Positions 1-5,625 are shown, counted from the stretch's first letter. The stretch is 11,477 bases of DNA from JAHDHW01 sp964551455 (GCA_964551455.1 CAZKDA010000150.1:1-11477); one strand, 5' to 3'. Notes: generated from the sequence alone by a model not told the origin. Numbers and translations are program-made.

Positions 1-1230
1 CCTTTTGGTGCAGGTGTCCAACAAATTATGACCATAAGCGGCTCAGGATTTGGAATCGGCGGAATGCTCCAAATTCCAAATGCAGATGATGGAGGCGCCT
101 CAAAATTGACAATCCAAAGTACTGATGCCAGGTGGGTAAAATCATGGTCAGATCTCTCGATTGAGGTATTAGTTTCTTCCCTTGCTCCAGGCGACCAACC
201 AATGGGAAGTGGCGAATGGATTGTTACGCCATTGGTCAATATGAGTTGTATGGATACAGTTGATATCGAATATGCGATCAGCAATACTTATGCTGCGCCG
301 AATGAAAGAATGAATTCTATTGCAACCAACCCATTTGCAGGAATCAACTCATTCGATTGGTACATTGATAGCGCTGGAATAGCTTCAAATTCGATGTTGA
401 TGTTACAAGGGATTTCATATACTGATGTACTTGCCGTATGTCAAGCAGCTTTTTGTGATTGGGAAACAGCGAGTGGACTTGAATTCAAATTTGCAGGTAT
501 CAATAATAACGGACAAAATAGTTTAGATCAAAAATATACCGTAACAGTGGGTAATTTACCTGGAACTCAACTAGCTGTTACCCGGACAACTATTGCTACA
601 GGGCTATGTGACACGTTAAGTGATCCGTATATTGATGGCAGATTAAGGGATGCTGACATTATTTTTGATGAAAAAGATGCATGGTATGTATCCACATCGG
701 GAAGTGGTATAGGAAGTAATGAATACGATCTCTATAGTGTAATGTTGCATGAAATTGGTCATCTTTTATTAATGAAACATGCAATGGATGCTCCACTAAA
801 TGGAACAAGTGATGACAGGTTAATGTATTGGGAATTGACTCCTATGCAGATCAAAACTACTATTGATGCAAAAACTCTAAATGGAATAAATGTCCAAAAA
901 AACAGAACTCAAAATGCACTAATCGGATGCCTTAGTGGTTATGCGATGGATACATCAACAGATGGTTGTATAACATCAATGAACGATTTATATGTTGATA
1001 TTCCAATCCTATACCCCAACCCAGTTCGTACAGAACAAATATTTCAGATAAAAGCGGAGAGGGATTTTGAAATGATATCTATATTTGATCCAACAGGAAA
1101 ATTGGTAAGTTCTTTCAATTATTCTAATGCTTCTGTAGCCAATATTCAAGCACCTAAATTAACTGGCAGCTATATTATGATTGTTTCGTTTGGTAATTTT
1201 CATGGGGTTTATAAACTGCTTGCATTATGA
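1..1230 (+). CDS. Secreted metzincin (matrixin-like) metalloprotease with T9SS sorting domain, 5'-partial
   Basis: The reading frame is open from base 1 (PFGAGVQQI before the first ATG at 28), so the true start lies left of the window and 409 residues are visible. Residues 1-70 or so look like an IPT/TIG immunoglobulin-like domain (TISGSGFG, then PNADDGG). The zinc motif HEIGHLLLMKH is at 748-780 (about residues 250-260). It gives three His ligands in the metzincin spacing HExxHxxxxxH, although the usual Gly at position 8 is Leu. RLMYW around residue 275 is a plausible Met-turn. From about residue 335 a YPNP-initiated beta-rich tail with GSYIMIVSF fits a T9SS type A sorting domain, so export through the outer membrane is expected. 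Its stop overlaps the next gene's start (ATGA), suggesting translational coupling. The protease family is fairly sure; the substrate is unknown. Confidence 0.85.
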   Translation, partial: PFGAGVQQIMTISGSGFGIGGMLQIPNADDGGASKLTIQSTDARWVKSWSDLSIEVLVSSLAPGDQPMGSGEWIVTPLVNMSCMDTVDIEYAISNTYAAPNERMNSIATNPFAGINSFDWYIDSAGIASNSMLMLQGISYTDVLAVCQAAFCDWETASGLEFKFAGINNNGQNSLDQKYTVTVGNLPGTQLAVTRTTIATGLCDTLSDPYIDGRLRDADIIFDEKDAWYVSTSGSGIGSNEYDLYSVMLHEIGHLLLMKHAMDAPLNGTSDDRLMYWELTPMQIKTTIDAKTLNGINVQKNRTQNALIGCLSGYAMDTSTDGCITSMNDLYVDIPILYPNPVRTEQIFQIKAERDFEMISIFDPTGKLVSSFNYSNASVANIQAPKLTGSYIMIVSFGNFHGVYKLLAL

Positions 1231-1769
1231 AAACACTAAACAAAATAATCATTTGTAGTTTCTTCATGATGTGCTTTTCGTGTAATTCATCTAAATCTAT
1301 TGAATCAGGTACAAATCAAACAGTTTTAAAAGAAGTCTCTTGGGCAGACAAATGTTCCGAATACTTTTTGTCAAATAGAACTTCAAATTGTGATTTGTCT
1401 CTAAAATACATGAGAAGCATTATTGATCCTGACACATCAAACACTAAATTTGGTTTCTCAGAAGGAAAACGGATAGGCTTCATCTCATTTAGTATAAGAG
1501 GTGAAACAAATCCTAATAAGTTGAATGATTTAGAAAAACTTTTTATAGATATTGAATGTCTCGAAAGTTTGGACAAATTTGAGTTGTTTAAAATACTATG
1601 TTCTGAAAAAGCCTATCGTGCCATAGAAGAAGAATTCTTAAAACCAAACAATGTAGGTAAAAGGTACATTTTTGAATGCACGATTTCGCATATGAATTGC
1701 TTTTCAATTGTTGTTAATAATGGAAAAATAGAGAATACAAGTTGGTGTATTCAAAAGTCGAGTAATTGA
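1227..1769 (+). CDS. Small lipoprotein of unknown function
   Basis: The 180-residue product starts MKTLNKIIICSFFMMCFSC, a short basic end, a hydrophobic core and a lipobox-like CFSC with the lipidated Cys at residue 19. It should therefore be anchored in the envelope. The mature part contains about eight further Cys (for example WADKC, NCDLS, ECLES, ILCSE, FEC, MNC, SWC), unusually many for a lipoprotein, and disulfides are possible. The start ATG shares bases with the stop of the upstream protease gene, so the two are probably translated together and may belong to one function, for instance a partner or inhibitor of the protease (inference). I do not recognise a family. The gene ends directly at the first palindromic site. 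Confidence 0.75.
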   Translation: MKTLNKIIICSFFMMCFSCNSSKSIESGTNQTVLKEVSWADKCSEYFLSNRTSNCDLSLKYMRSIIDPDTSNTKFGFSEGKRIGFISFSIRGETNPNKLNDLEKLFIDIECLESLDKFELFKILCSEKAYRAIEEEFLKPNNVGKRYIFECTISHMNCFSIVVNNGKIENTSWCIQKSSN

Positions 1770-1772
1770 CAC

Positions 1773-1843
1773 GGCATAGAACACCGCATATACGCCCATG
1801 CCGCCTAAACGGCGACACGGCGTATATGCAACCGTTGGTGGTA
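1773..1843 (+). repeat. attC-like palindromic site A
   Basis: The left box GGCATAGAAC (1773-1782) is followed by the 3-base spacer ACC and stem GCATATACGCC (1786-1796). The opposite arm GGCGTATATGC (1819-1829) is an exact 11-bp reverse complement, followed by spacer AACC and GTTG (1834-1837). The inner CGCC/GGCG pair (1802-1805, 1811-1814) closes a small loop. The order is AAC box, unpaired spacer, stem, internal loop, inner stem, then the mirror to GTT, the architecture of integron attC sites. The core GTTRRRY consensus is not fully met. It could also act as a terminator or RNA-processing hairpin. Confidence 0.65.
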
Positions 1844-1850
1844 ATAAAAA

Positions 1851-2354
1851 ATGAAATTTTTGCATTCAATATTATTTGTTTGGATTCTATTTGTGTCTTG
1901 TCAAAACAATTCCGAATCTCAAATAAATTCAGAAAATGAAAAGGAAACTGACACCCAATTATTAATGAAAAACCCTAAATCAGATATTATTGATTGGCTG
2001 CCTCTTTCTTGGGAAGAAGTTATAAGATGTAATTGTCTATTTGCTAAAAATGAAGGAGAATATTGGGATAAACATCACTTTTTCGCAAGGGATAGTTTAA
2101 ACAACATTGGATTAATCAAGTTCAAAGATTCAATAAATAGAACTAGAATTCCGTTAATCAAATCTTTCAATTCCGATCGAACTAAAGGGAGTCCATGGAA
2201 AGAAATTTATTCAAACGATACAATTAAAGTTGTATTAAATGCCGTACCCGTTGAATCAAAAATCATGAATATATATTCTTACAAAATTGATTTTGAATTG
2301 TATCTTGGTAGTGATACAATTAGAGAAGAAATTATTGGGAATTGCAACTATTAA
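1851..2354 (+). CDS. Cassette-borne lipoprotein of unknown function
   Basis: The 167-residue product begins MKFLHSILFVWILFVSC, a signal sequence with lipobox FVSC, so it is probably a membrane lipoprotein. The mature part starts with a polar Ser/Asn/Glu-rich linker (QNNSESQINSENEKETD), then WLPLSWEEVIRCNCLFAKNEGEYWDKHHFF and a beta-rich C-terminal part ending EEIIGNCNY. I do not recognise a family. The ATG lies only 8 bases after the 10-base sequence GTTGGTGGTA, and the stop is 6 bases before its exact reverse complement TACCACCAAC. The gene therefore fills the whole space between two palindromic sites, as integron cassette genes do. No promoter or Shine-Dalgarno is seen, so expression may depend on read-through. 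Confidence 0.8.
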   Translation: MKFLHSILFVWILFVSCQNNSESQINSENEKETDTQLLMKNPKSDIIDWLPLSWEEVIRCNCLFAKNEGEYWDKHHFFARDSLNNIGLIKFKDSINRTRIPLIKSFNSDRTKGSPWKEIYSNDTIKVVLNAVPVESKIMNIYSYKIDFELYLGSDTIREEIIGNCNY

Positions 2355-2360
2355 AAATAC

Positions 2361-2479
2361 TACCACCAACAATAGCTATGCGTCCATGCCAGCGAACCCA
2401 GCCCACAGCAAATTCACTCCAAGCCAACGCTCACGGCGAATTTGCTGGCACGTCAAGCATAGCCAATCGTTGCTACGCA
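2361..2479 (+). repeat. attC-like palindromic site B
   Basis: TACCACCAAC (2361-2370) is followed by spacer AATA and stem GCTATGC (2375-2381). The mirror is GCATAGC (2457-2463), spacer CAATC, then GTTGCTACGCA (2469-2479). A second stem GCCAGC/GCTGGC (2388-2393, 2444-2449) lies inside, and AGCAAATTC/GAATTTGCT (2407-2415, 2438-2446) offers alternative pairing. The right half shares a long core with site D: AAGCC-ACGCTC-CGGCGAA, then TTTGCTGGCACGT, then GCATAGCC-ATCGTTG. The two are therefore members of one repeat family. Confidence 0.7.
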
Positions 2480-2509
2480 ATCCTCGCTTCGCTCGGACTG
2501 CGTAGCAAC
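2469..2509 (+). repeat. Gene-less mini-unit between sites B and C
   Basis: GTTGCTACGCA (2469-2479) and its exact 11-base reverse complement TGCGTAGCAAC (2499-2509) enclose only 19 bases with the motif CTCGCTTCGCTC. The ends have the same relation as the ends of the gene-carrying units on either side. It could be an empty cassette, or simply a hairpin. A look-alike is nested in site C: GTTGTAC (2528-2534) and GTACAAC (2558-2564) around CTCGCTCCGCTC. Confidence 0.6.
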
Positions 2510-2683
2510 GGTTCGGCTTGGCGCCGCGTTGTACTTGCCTCGCTCCGCTCGGACATCGTACAACACGAGCTAAGCGGCAATTCAAGGCTCCGAAAAAAAA
2601 AATTTCGACGCTGCGCGTCGATTTTTTCTTTCTACGCCTTGAACTGCGCCAAGCCGAAACCGTTGGACTTAATGTTCTACGCA
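2499..2683 (+). repeat. attC-like palindromic site C with nested hairpins
   Basis: The left part is TGCGTAGCAAC then GGTT and stem CGGCTTGGCGC (2514-2524). The right part is GCGCCAAGCCG (2646-2656), AAACC, GTTG (2662-2665). The arms are exact apart from one bulged A. The terminal region is long and holds further hairpins: GTTGTAC/GTACAAC, TTCAAGGC/GCCTTGAA (around 2581 and 2636), and TCGACGC-TGC-GCGTCGA flanked by A and T runs (around 2600-2630), which itself resembles a bidirectional terminator. GTTCTACGCA at 2674-2683 is the start box of the following gene unit and lies 12 bases beyond the GTTG. The 2355-2696 gap is made up almost entirely of sites B and C, and I see no gene in it. Confidence 0.6.
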
Positions 2684-2696
2684 AAAAAAATTACAG

Positions 2697-3398
2697 ATGA
2701 AAAAAATCTCATTAATTGCTTTAATTATTTTACTTGCAATTTCTGGCTATTGTCAAGAATTCGAGAATTCAAAATTCAGACTTGGGTTAAAATCCTCAGT
2801 TGACAAAATCTACAGCTTGAAGTTGGATGGGCATCCAACTTTTTGGAATTTCGGGCTAATTGGAGAGTATCAACTTTCTACCAATTGGGTTTTTCACCTC
2901 AATGTGACTCACTCAATAAGAAATTACGAAACAATGAAATCTGGTATAACTACACCTTTAACCGCCAGATATGGCATCTCTGCCTCCTATTCAAGCTCGG
3001 TAAAAGAAAAACAGTTTGAGGTCGAAAATTTGATTAAGTATCAGTTTCTAAGTCAGAAAAATATATCTCCTTTTCTGGGAATTGGTTATGCGATTCAATT
3101 TCCCTATTGTCTTGAAGGAGAAAGAACAATAGTTCATGATGACGAACTTGGAATATTCGATGGCGAAGAAAGCTTAGGGTTTCCCGGCGAATTAAGTTCA
3201 TACATTAATTTTGGCCTTTATTCAAATTTAGGCGTTAACTTTAGTTTTTTTCAGCGAATTGATTTTGTCATTGACTTGGGGTACAAATGGTACTTTGGAT
3301 CAAATCTATCAATTTATGGTTATCCTCATCCAGACGAACCATCAAACAGGCACGATTCGCTTAATTTCAACTTCGGAATACTTTATGAAATCAAATAA
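2697..3398 (+). CDS. Secreted outer-membrane beta-barrel-like protein
   Basis: The 233-residue product starts MKKISLIALIILLAISGYCQ, a signal peptide of the common Bacteroidota type with Q as probable first mature residue (SPase I cleavage; the residue before Cys is Tyr, so not a lipobox). The mature part alternates short beta strands rich in aromatic residues and Gly (FWNFGLIGEYQL, WVFHLNVTHSI, ISPFLGIGYAIQF, YINFGLYSNLGVNFSFF, FVIDLGYKWYFG) and ends in a terminal strand LNFNFGILYEIK. This fits a small outer-membrane barrel of about 10 strands; cargo or ligand is unknown. It occupies one cassette-like unit, with GTTCTACGCA 13 bases before the ATG and the reverse complement TGCGTAGAAC 3 bases after the stop. 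Confidence 0.8.
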   Translation: MKKISLIALIILLAISGYCQEFENSKFRLGLKSSVDKIYSLKLDGHPTFWNFGLIGEYQLSTNWVFHLNVTHSIRNYETMKSGITTPLTARYGISASYSSSVKEKQFEVENLIKYQFLSQKNISPFLGIGYAIQFPYCLEGERTIVHDDELGIFDGEESLGFPGELSSYINFGLYSNLGVNFSFFQRIDFVIDLGYKWYFGSNLSIYGYPHPDEPSNRHDSLNFNFGILYEIK

Positions 3399-3401
3399 AT
3401 C

Positions 3402-3564
3402 TGCGTAGAACATCGGCTATCCGCCCATGCCAGCAGAGCAAACCCACGGCAAACCCGCCTGAACGGAACGGGCTGGTTCGCTCTAAGCCTACGCTCTCGG
3501 CGAACCCGCCTGACGGAACGGGCAGGTTTGCTGGCACGTTGCATAGCCTATCGTTGTGCACAAC
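3402..3564 (+). repeat. attC-like palindromic site D
   Basis: TGCGTAGAAC (3402-3411) is followed by spacer ATC and stem GGCTAT (3415-3420). The mirror is ATAGCC (3543-3548), spacer TATC, then GTTGTGCACAAC (3553-3564), which is a perfect 12-base palindrome in its own right. The inner pairs are GCCAGC/GCTGGC and AGCAAACC/GGTTTGCT. The terminal region contains two near-identical copies of the CCCGCCTG(A)ACGGAACGGGC element, near 3453 and 3504, each able to fold, as if a small hairpin had been duplicated inside the site. Confidence 0.65.
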
Positions 3565-3584
3565 CAAAAAGAAAATTTCAGTGC

Positions 3585-3668
3585 ATGAAAAAACTCACCT
3601 TCATAATCGGACATTTACACACAACAACAAACCGTAGATCATCAAGGACTTATCAAAAGATCATTTAA
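3585..3668 (+). pseudogene. Possible 27-codon relic of a cassette gene
   Basis: An ATG shortly after site D reads MKKLTFIIGHLHTTTNRRSS and then a few more residues to TAA. The first nine residues look like the start of a typical Bacteroidota signal peptide, but the frame then turns polar and stops. Its position just downstream of a site matches the ATGs of the genes at 1851 and 2697, so a truncated cassette gene is possible. It could equally be chance. The rest of 3565-3690 shows nothing else I can support. Confidence 0.25.
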
Positions 3669-3700
3669 GGCTTTAAAAAACATTTCTTGAATAAAGGTAT

Positions 3701-3730
3701 ATATTTATTGTTTTTCAATAAATATTTATT
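3701..3730 (+). promoter_or_regulatory. Inverted repeat in the promoter, candidate operator
   Basis: ATATTTATTG (3701-3710) and CAATAAATAT (3716-3725) are exact reverse complements around TTTTT. A third half-site, ATATTTATT, overlaps at 3722-3730. The repeat covers the -33 element and the spacer of the promoter for the DUF2975/HTH pair. The second gene of that pair encodes a DNA-binding protein, so autoregulation here is an attractive but unproven reading. AT-rich sequence makes some chance symmetry likely. Confidence 0.45.
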
Positions 3731-3737
3731 ATTTTTG
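3708..3737 (+). promoter_or_regulatory. Bacteroidota-type promoter for the DUF2975/HTH pair
   Basis: TTG at 3708-3710, 19 bases, then TATTTTTG at 3730-3737 exactly match the TTG-N19-TAnnTTTG consensus of the Bacteroidota housekeeping sigma factor. Transcription would begin near 3743, giving a leader of about 18 nt before the ATG at 3761. Confidence 0.65.
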
Positions 3738-3760
3738 CGACATCAACATAAACTTCAACA

Positions 3761-4300
3761 ATGATGTCAAAAACAAACAACTTCGTATTTAAAGTCCTGA
3801 GTATTGTGGCTTGGGTTATTTTTGTTGGCTTGTGCATTGAAGCCGGAGGCTTGATAGTCAATTTTATATTCAGCTTATACAAACCTGAATTTGTCCAAAA
3901 TTTATATCAAAAGCTGGACTTAAGTGAAATGTATAATCATAGCCAATGGGCTTTTTTCAGTATGTACACTTTTATAATAGTAATCTCGATTTTGAAAGCG
4001 TACTTATTTTATATAGTCATCAGGCTTATAAGCAAACTGGATTTGTCAAAACCATTCAACAGTTTTGTTTCTGAACAAATTACGCAAATTAGTTACTTCA
4101 CGCTATCCATAGGACTATTAAGTTTTATAGCCAGGCAAACAACTAAAAATTTGCTGCATCGTGGCTACGAAATCGACCAGCTAAATCAGTTTTGGGTTGA
4201 CAGTCAAGCATTTATTTTGATGGCTGCCATAGTCTATATTATTGCGGCTATTTTCAAAAAGGGTCTTGAAATTCAAAATGAAAACGAATTAACAGTATAA
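3761..4300 (+). CDS. DUF2975 family four-helix membrane protein
   Basis: The 179-residue product has four hydrophobic segments at about residues 9-35, 63-90, 107-125 and 147-166, then a short charged tail (KKGLEIQNENELTV). Length, topology and the motif where LDLSKPFN precedes the third helix fit the DUF2975 family, whose molecular role is not known. Members are very often encoded next to a small YozG-like Cro/CI regulator, as here, with only 3 bases between the genes. I infer that the membrane protein modulates or senses for that regulator. The start is ATGATG; the second ATG (3764) is equally possible. No Shine-Dalgarno is seen. Confidence 0.8.
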   Translation: MMSKTNNFVFKVLSIVAWVIFVGLCIEAGGLIVNFIFSLYKPEFVQNLYQKLDLSEMYNHSQWAFFSMYTFIIVISILKAYLFYIVIRLISKLDLSKPFNSFVSEQITQISYFTLSIGLLSFIARQTTKNLLHRGYEIDQLNQFWVDSQAFILMAAIVYIIAAIFKKGLEIQNENELTV

Positions 4301-4303
4301 GCT

Positions 4304-4519
4304 ATGCCGATCATTGTAAACTTAGATGTAATGATGGCAAAGCGAAAAATGTCGCTTAATGAGCTATCAGAAAAAGTTGAACTAACACTTTCTAACCTCT
4401 CTATCTTAAAAACGGGAAAGGCGAAAGCTATACGCTTTAGCACCTTAGAAGCTATTTGTAAGGCACTAGATTGTCAGCCTGCTGATCTCCTGGAATATGT
4501 AGAAGAAACGCAAAACTAA
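4304..4519 (+). CDS. Small Cro/CI-type (YozG-like) HTH regulator
   Basis: The 71-residue protein is essentially one helix-turn-helix domain. LDVMMAKRKMSLNELSEKVELTLSNLS covers the scaffold and turn, the recognition helix is around LTLSNLSILKTGKA (residues 28-41), and FSTLEAICKALDCQPADLLEY is the typical C-terminal part of the HTH_26/YozG-like family. It probably binds DNA as a dimer. It starts 3 bases after the DUF2975 stop and is surely cotranscribed. The inverted repeat at 3701-3730 is the most obvious candidate target. Confidence 0.88.
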   Translation: MPIIVNLDVMMAKRKMSLNELSEKVELTLSNLSILKTGKAKAIRFSTLEAICKALDCQPADLLEYVEETQN

Positions 4520-4535
4520 TTTAGTGAGAGGAAAT

Positions 4536-4562
4536 AAAAAAGCCCCATCGACTGATGGAGCT
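4536..4562 (-). terminator. Rho-independent terminator, distal copy
   Basis: Read on the minus strand, AGCTCCATC, a short loop and GATGGGGCT are followed by a six-T run, a canonical terminator. It resembles the terminator at 4670-4694 and is preceded by the same 18 bases, so it looks like a duplicated tRNA terminator. On the plus strand it may also help end the HTH operon, although the T run there is short. Confidence 0.7.
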
Positions 4563-4707
4563 TTCGTGATCCCGCTCCCGACTGAGAAAATTTAATCTCG
4601 CTTCGCTCAAAGATTCTCTAGGTCGGGACCCAACGCTTGTGATCCCGCCTAGACTTCTCGCCCTAAACTAAAAAAGCCCTGCTTACGCAGAGCTTTCGTG
4701 ATCCCGC
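4558..4707. repeat. Direct repeats of the tRNA-Arg 3' end
   Basis: GAGCTTTCGTGATCCCGC occurs exactly at 4558-4575 and 4690-4707; the right copy includes the end of the tRNA acceptor stem. A shorter third copy, GTGATCCCGCC, is at 4639-4649. Between them an imperfect hairpin (TCCCGAC 4576-4582 with GTCGGGA 4622-4628) carries CTCGCTTCGCTC in its loop, the motif also found in the mini-units at 2483 and 2539. This could be a remnant of a tandem tRNA array or an att scar. Confidence 0.6.
4670..4694 (-). terminator. Terminator of the tRNA-Arg gene
   Basis: On the minus strand AGCTCTGC, loop GTAA, GCAGGGCT (one G-T pair) and TTTTT follow 4 bases after the tRNA 3' end, a clear rho-independent terminator. 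Confidence 0.8.
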
Positions 4708-4772
4708 CAGGGCTCGAACCTGGAACCTGCTGCTTAGAAGGCAGCTGCTCTATCCAATTGAGCTACGAGACC
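4699..4772 (-). tRNA. tRNA-Arg (anticodon TCT)
   Basis: The minus-strand sequence folds as a normal cloverleaf: acceptor GGTCTCG/CGGGATC (one G-T and one T-G pair), D-arm GCTC-AATTGGATA-GAGC, anticodon stem GCTGC/GCAGC with loop CTTCTAA (anticodon TCT, reading AGA), short variable region, T-arm CCAGG-TTCGAGC-CCTGG and discriminator A. The CCA end is not encoded. The gene is 74 nt long. Confidence 0.95.
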
Positions 4773-4805
4773 ATTTTTGACCGGATAGCTTTTCATTCGG
4801 CGGTG

Positions 4806-4837
4806 CAAAATTAGTTTTTTTTTAGTTTATAAAACAA
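4806..4837 (-). promoter_or_regulatory. Likely tRNA-Arg promoter
   Basis: On the minus strand TAATTTTG (4813 down to 4806) matches TAnnTTTG exactly, about 33 bases upstream of the tRNA. A TTG lies 21 bases further upstream (4837-4835), slightly longer than the usual 19. The remaining 4838-4931 holds no other feature I can support; it must contain the ung leader, but no clear promoter motif is visible. Confidence 0.5.
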
Positions 4838-4931
4838 TTAATGGCGCCGCAAAATTCAGGGGGCTATGGCCGGATTGTTTTCTTTTGTAGCTTTTTAATT
4901 ATTTTCACCGGAAGGAACAGAACCGACAACT

Positions 4932-5615
4932 ATGAGCGAAATAACAAACGTACAGATTGAAGAAAGCTGGAAATCGGCGCTGAAGGAAGAGTTCCAAAAG
5001 CCTTATTTCCGCGAGATCAAAGATTTTCTCGTGAAGGCAAAGCAGGAAGGCAAAACCATATATCCGCCGGGACCATTGATCTTCAACGCTTTCAACACTA
5101 CCCCGATCGACGAAGTAGAGGTGGTGATCCTCGGTCAGGATCCTTACCACGGGCCGGGTCAGGCGATGGGGTTGTCGTTTTCGGTGCCCGCGAACATCCG
5201 CATCCCTGCATCTTTGGTGAACATTTACAAAGAGATCAACCGCGACCTGGGGATTCCCATTCCAAAGCACGGCGATCTGACCGGCTGGGCAAAGCAGGGC
5301 GTTTTCCTCCTCAATGCCATCCTGACCGTCGAAAGGCAAAAGCCAGGTTCTCATAAAGATATCGGCTGGCAAACTTTCACTGATGCAGTCATCCAAACCA
5401 TTTCGGAGCGATGCGAGGGCATCGTTTTTTTGCTATGGGGCAATTTTGCCAAAAATAAAAAGAGCCTGATCGACGAAACCAAACACTACGTGCTGGAAGC
5501 GGTCCACCCCTCCCCGCTTGCGGGCGGCGGCTTCATCGGCTGCGGCCACTTTTCAAAAGCAAATGAACTACTTGTAAAACAGGGGAAAAATCCTATCGAC
5601 TGGGGGATTGTGTAA
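4932..5615 (+). CDS. ung: Uracil-DNA glycosylase, family 1
   Basis: This enzyme removes uracil from DNA as the first step of base excision repair. The 227-residue length is that of typical Ung proteins (E. coli 229). The water-activating motif GQDPYHGPGQAMGLSFSVP starts at residue 68 with catalytic Asp70; the usual His in GQAHG is Met here. FLLNAILTV supplies the uracil-reading Asn, VFLLWGNFA is the conserved strand, and HPSPLAGGGFIGCGHFS at residue 192 is the DNA-intercalation loop, with Gly-rich sequence where many members have SAHRG. GC content is clearly higher than in the genes to the left. The start ATG follows a weak purine-rich stretch (GGAAGGAA) about 17 bases away. The large minus-strand frame inside is a shadow. 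Confidence 0.97.
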   Translation: MSEITNVQIEESWKSALKEEFQKPYFREIKDFLVKAKQEGKTIYPPGPLIFNAFNTTPIDEVEVVILGQDPYHGPGQAMGLSFSVPANIRIPASLVNIYKEINRDLGIPIPKHGDLTGWAKQGVFLLNAILTVERQKPGSHKDIGWQTFTDAVIQTISERCEGIVFLLWGNFAKNKKSLIDETKHYVLEAVHPSPLAGGGFIGCGHFSKANELLVKQGKNPIDWGIV

Positions 5616-5625
5616 TCACATCATC

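Noticed and set aside
2287..2803. Several overlapping frames (2287-2505, 2342-2803, 2518-2700 on plus, 2376-2684 on minus) in the gap between the lipoprotein and barrel genes
   Set aside because: They run through palindromes, so both strands give similar Arg/Cys-rich translations (for example repeated RCYA and RSN). They have no signal, domain or start context and are produced by the repeats.
1773..3564. CRISPR array
   Set aside because: The repeats are imperfect palindromes of different length with ORF-sized, not spacer-sized, intervals, and no cas gene is present.
4905..5396. 163-residue minus-strand frame opposite ung
   Set aside because: It lies entirely across an unmistakable ung gene and its translation shows no domain; it is a shadow caused by the higher GC content.
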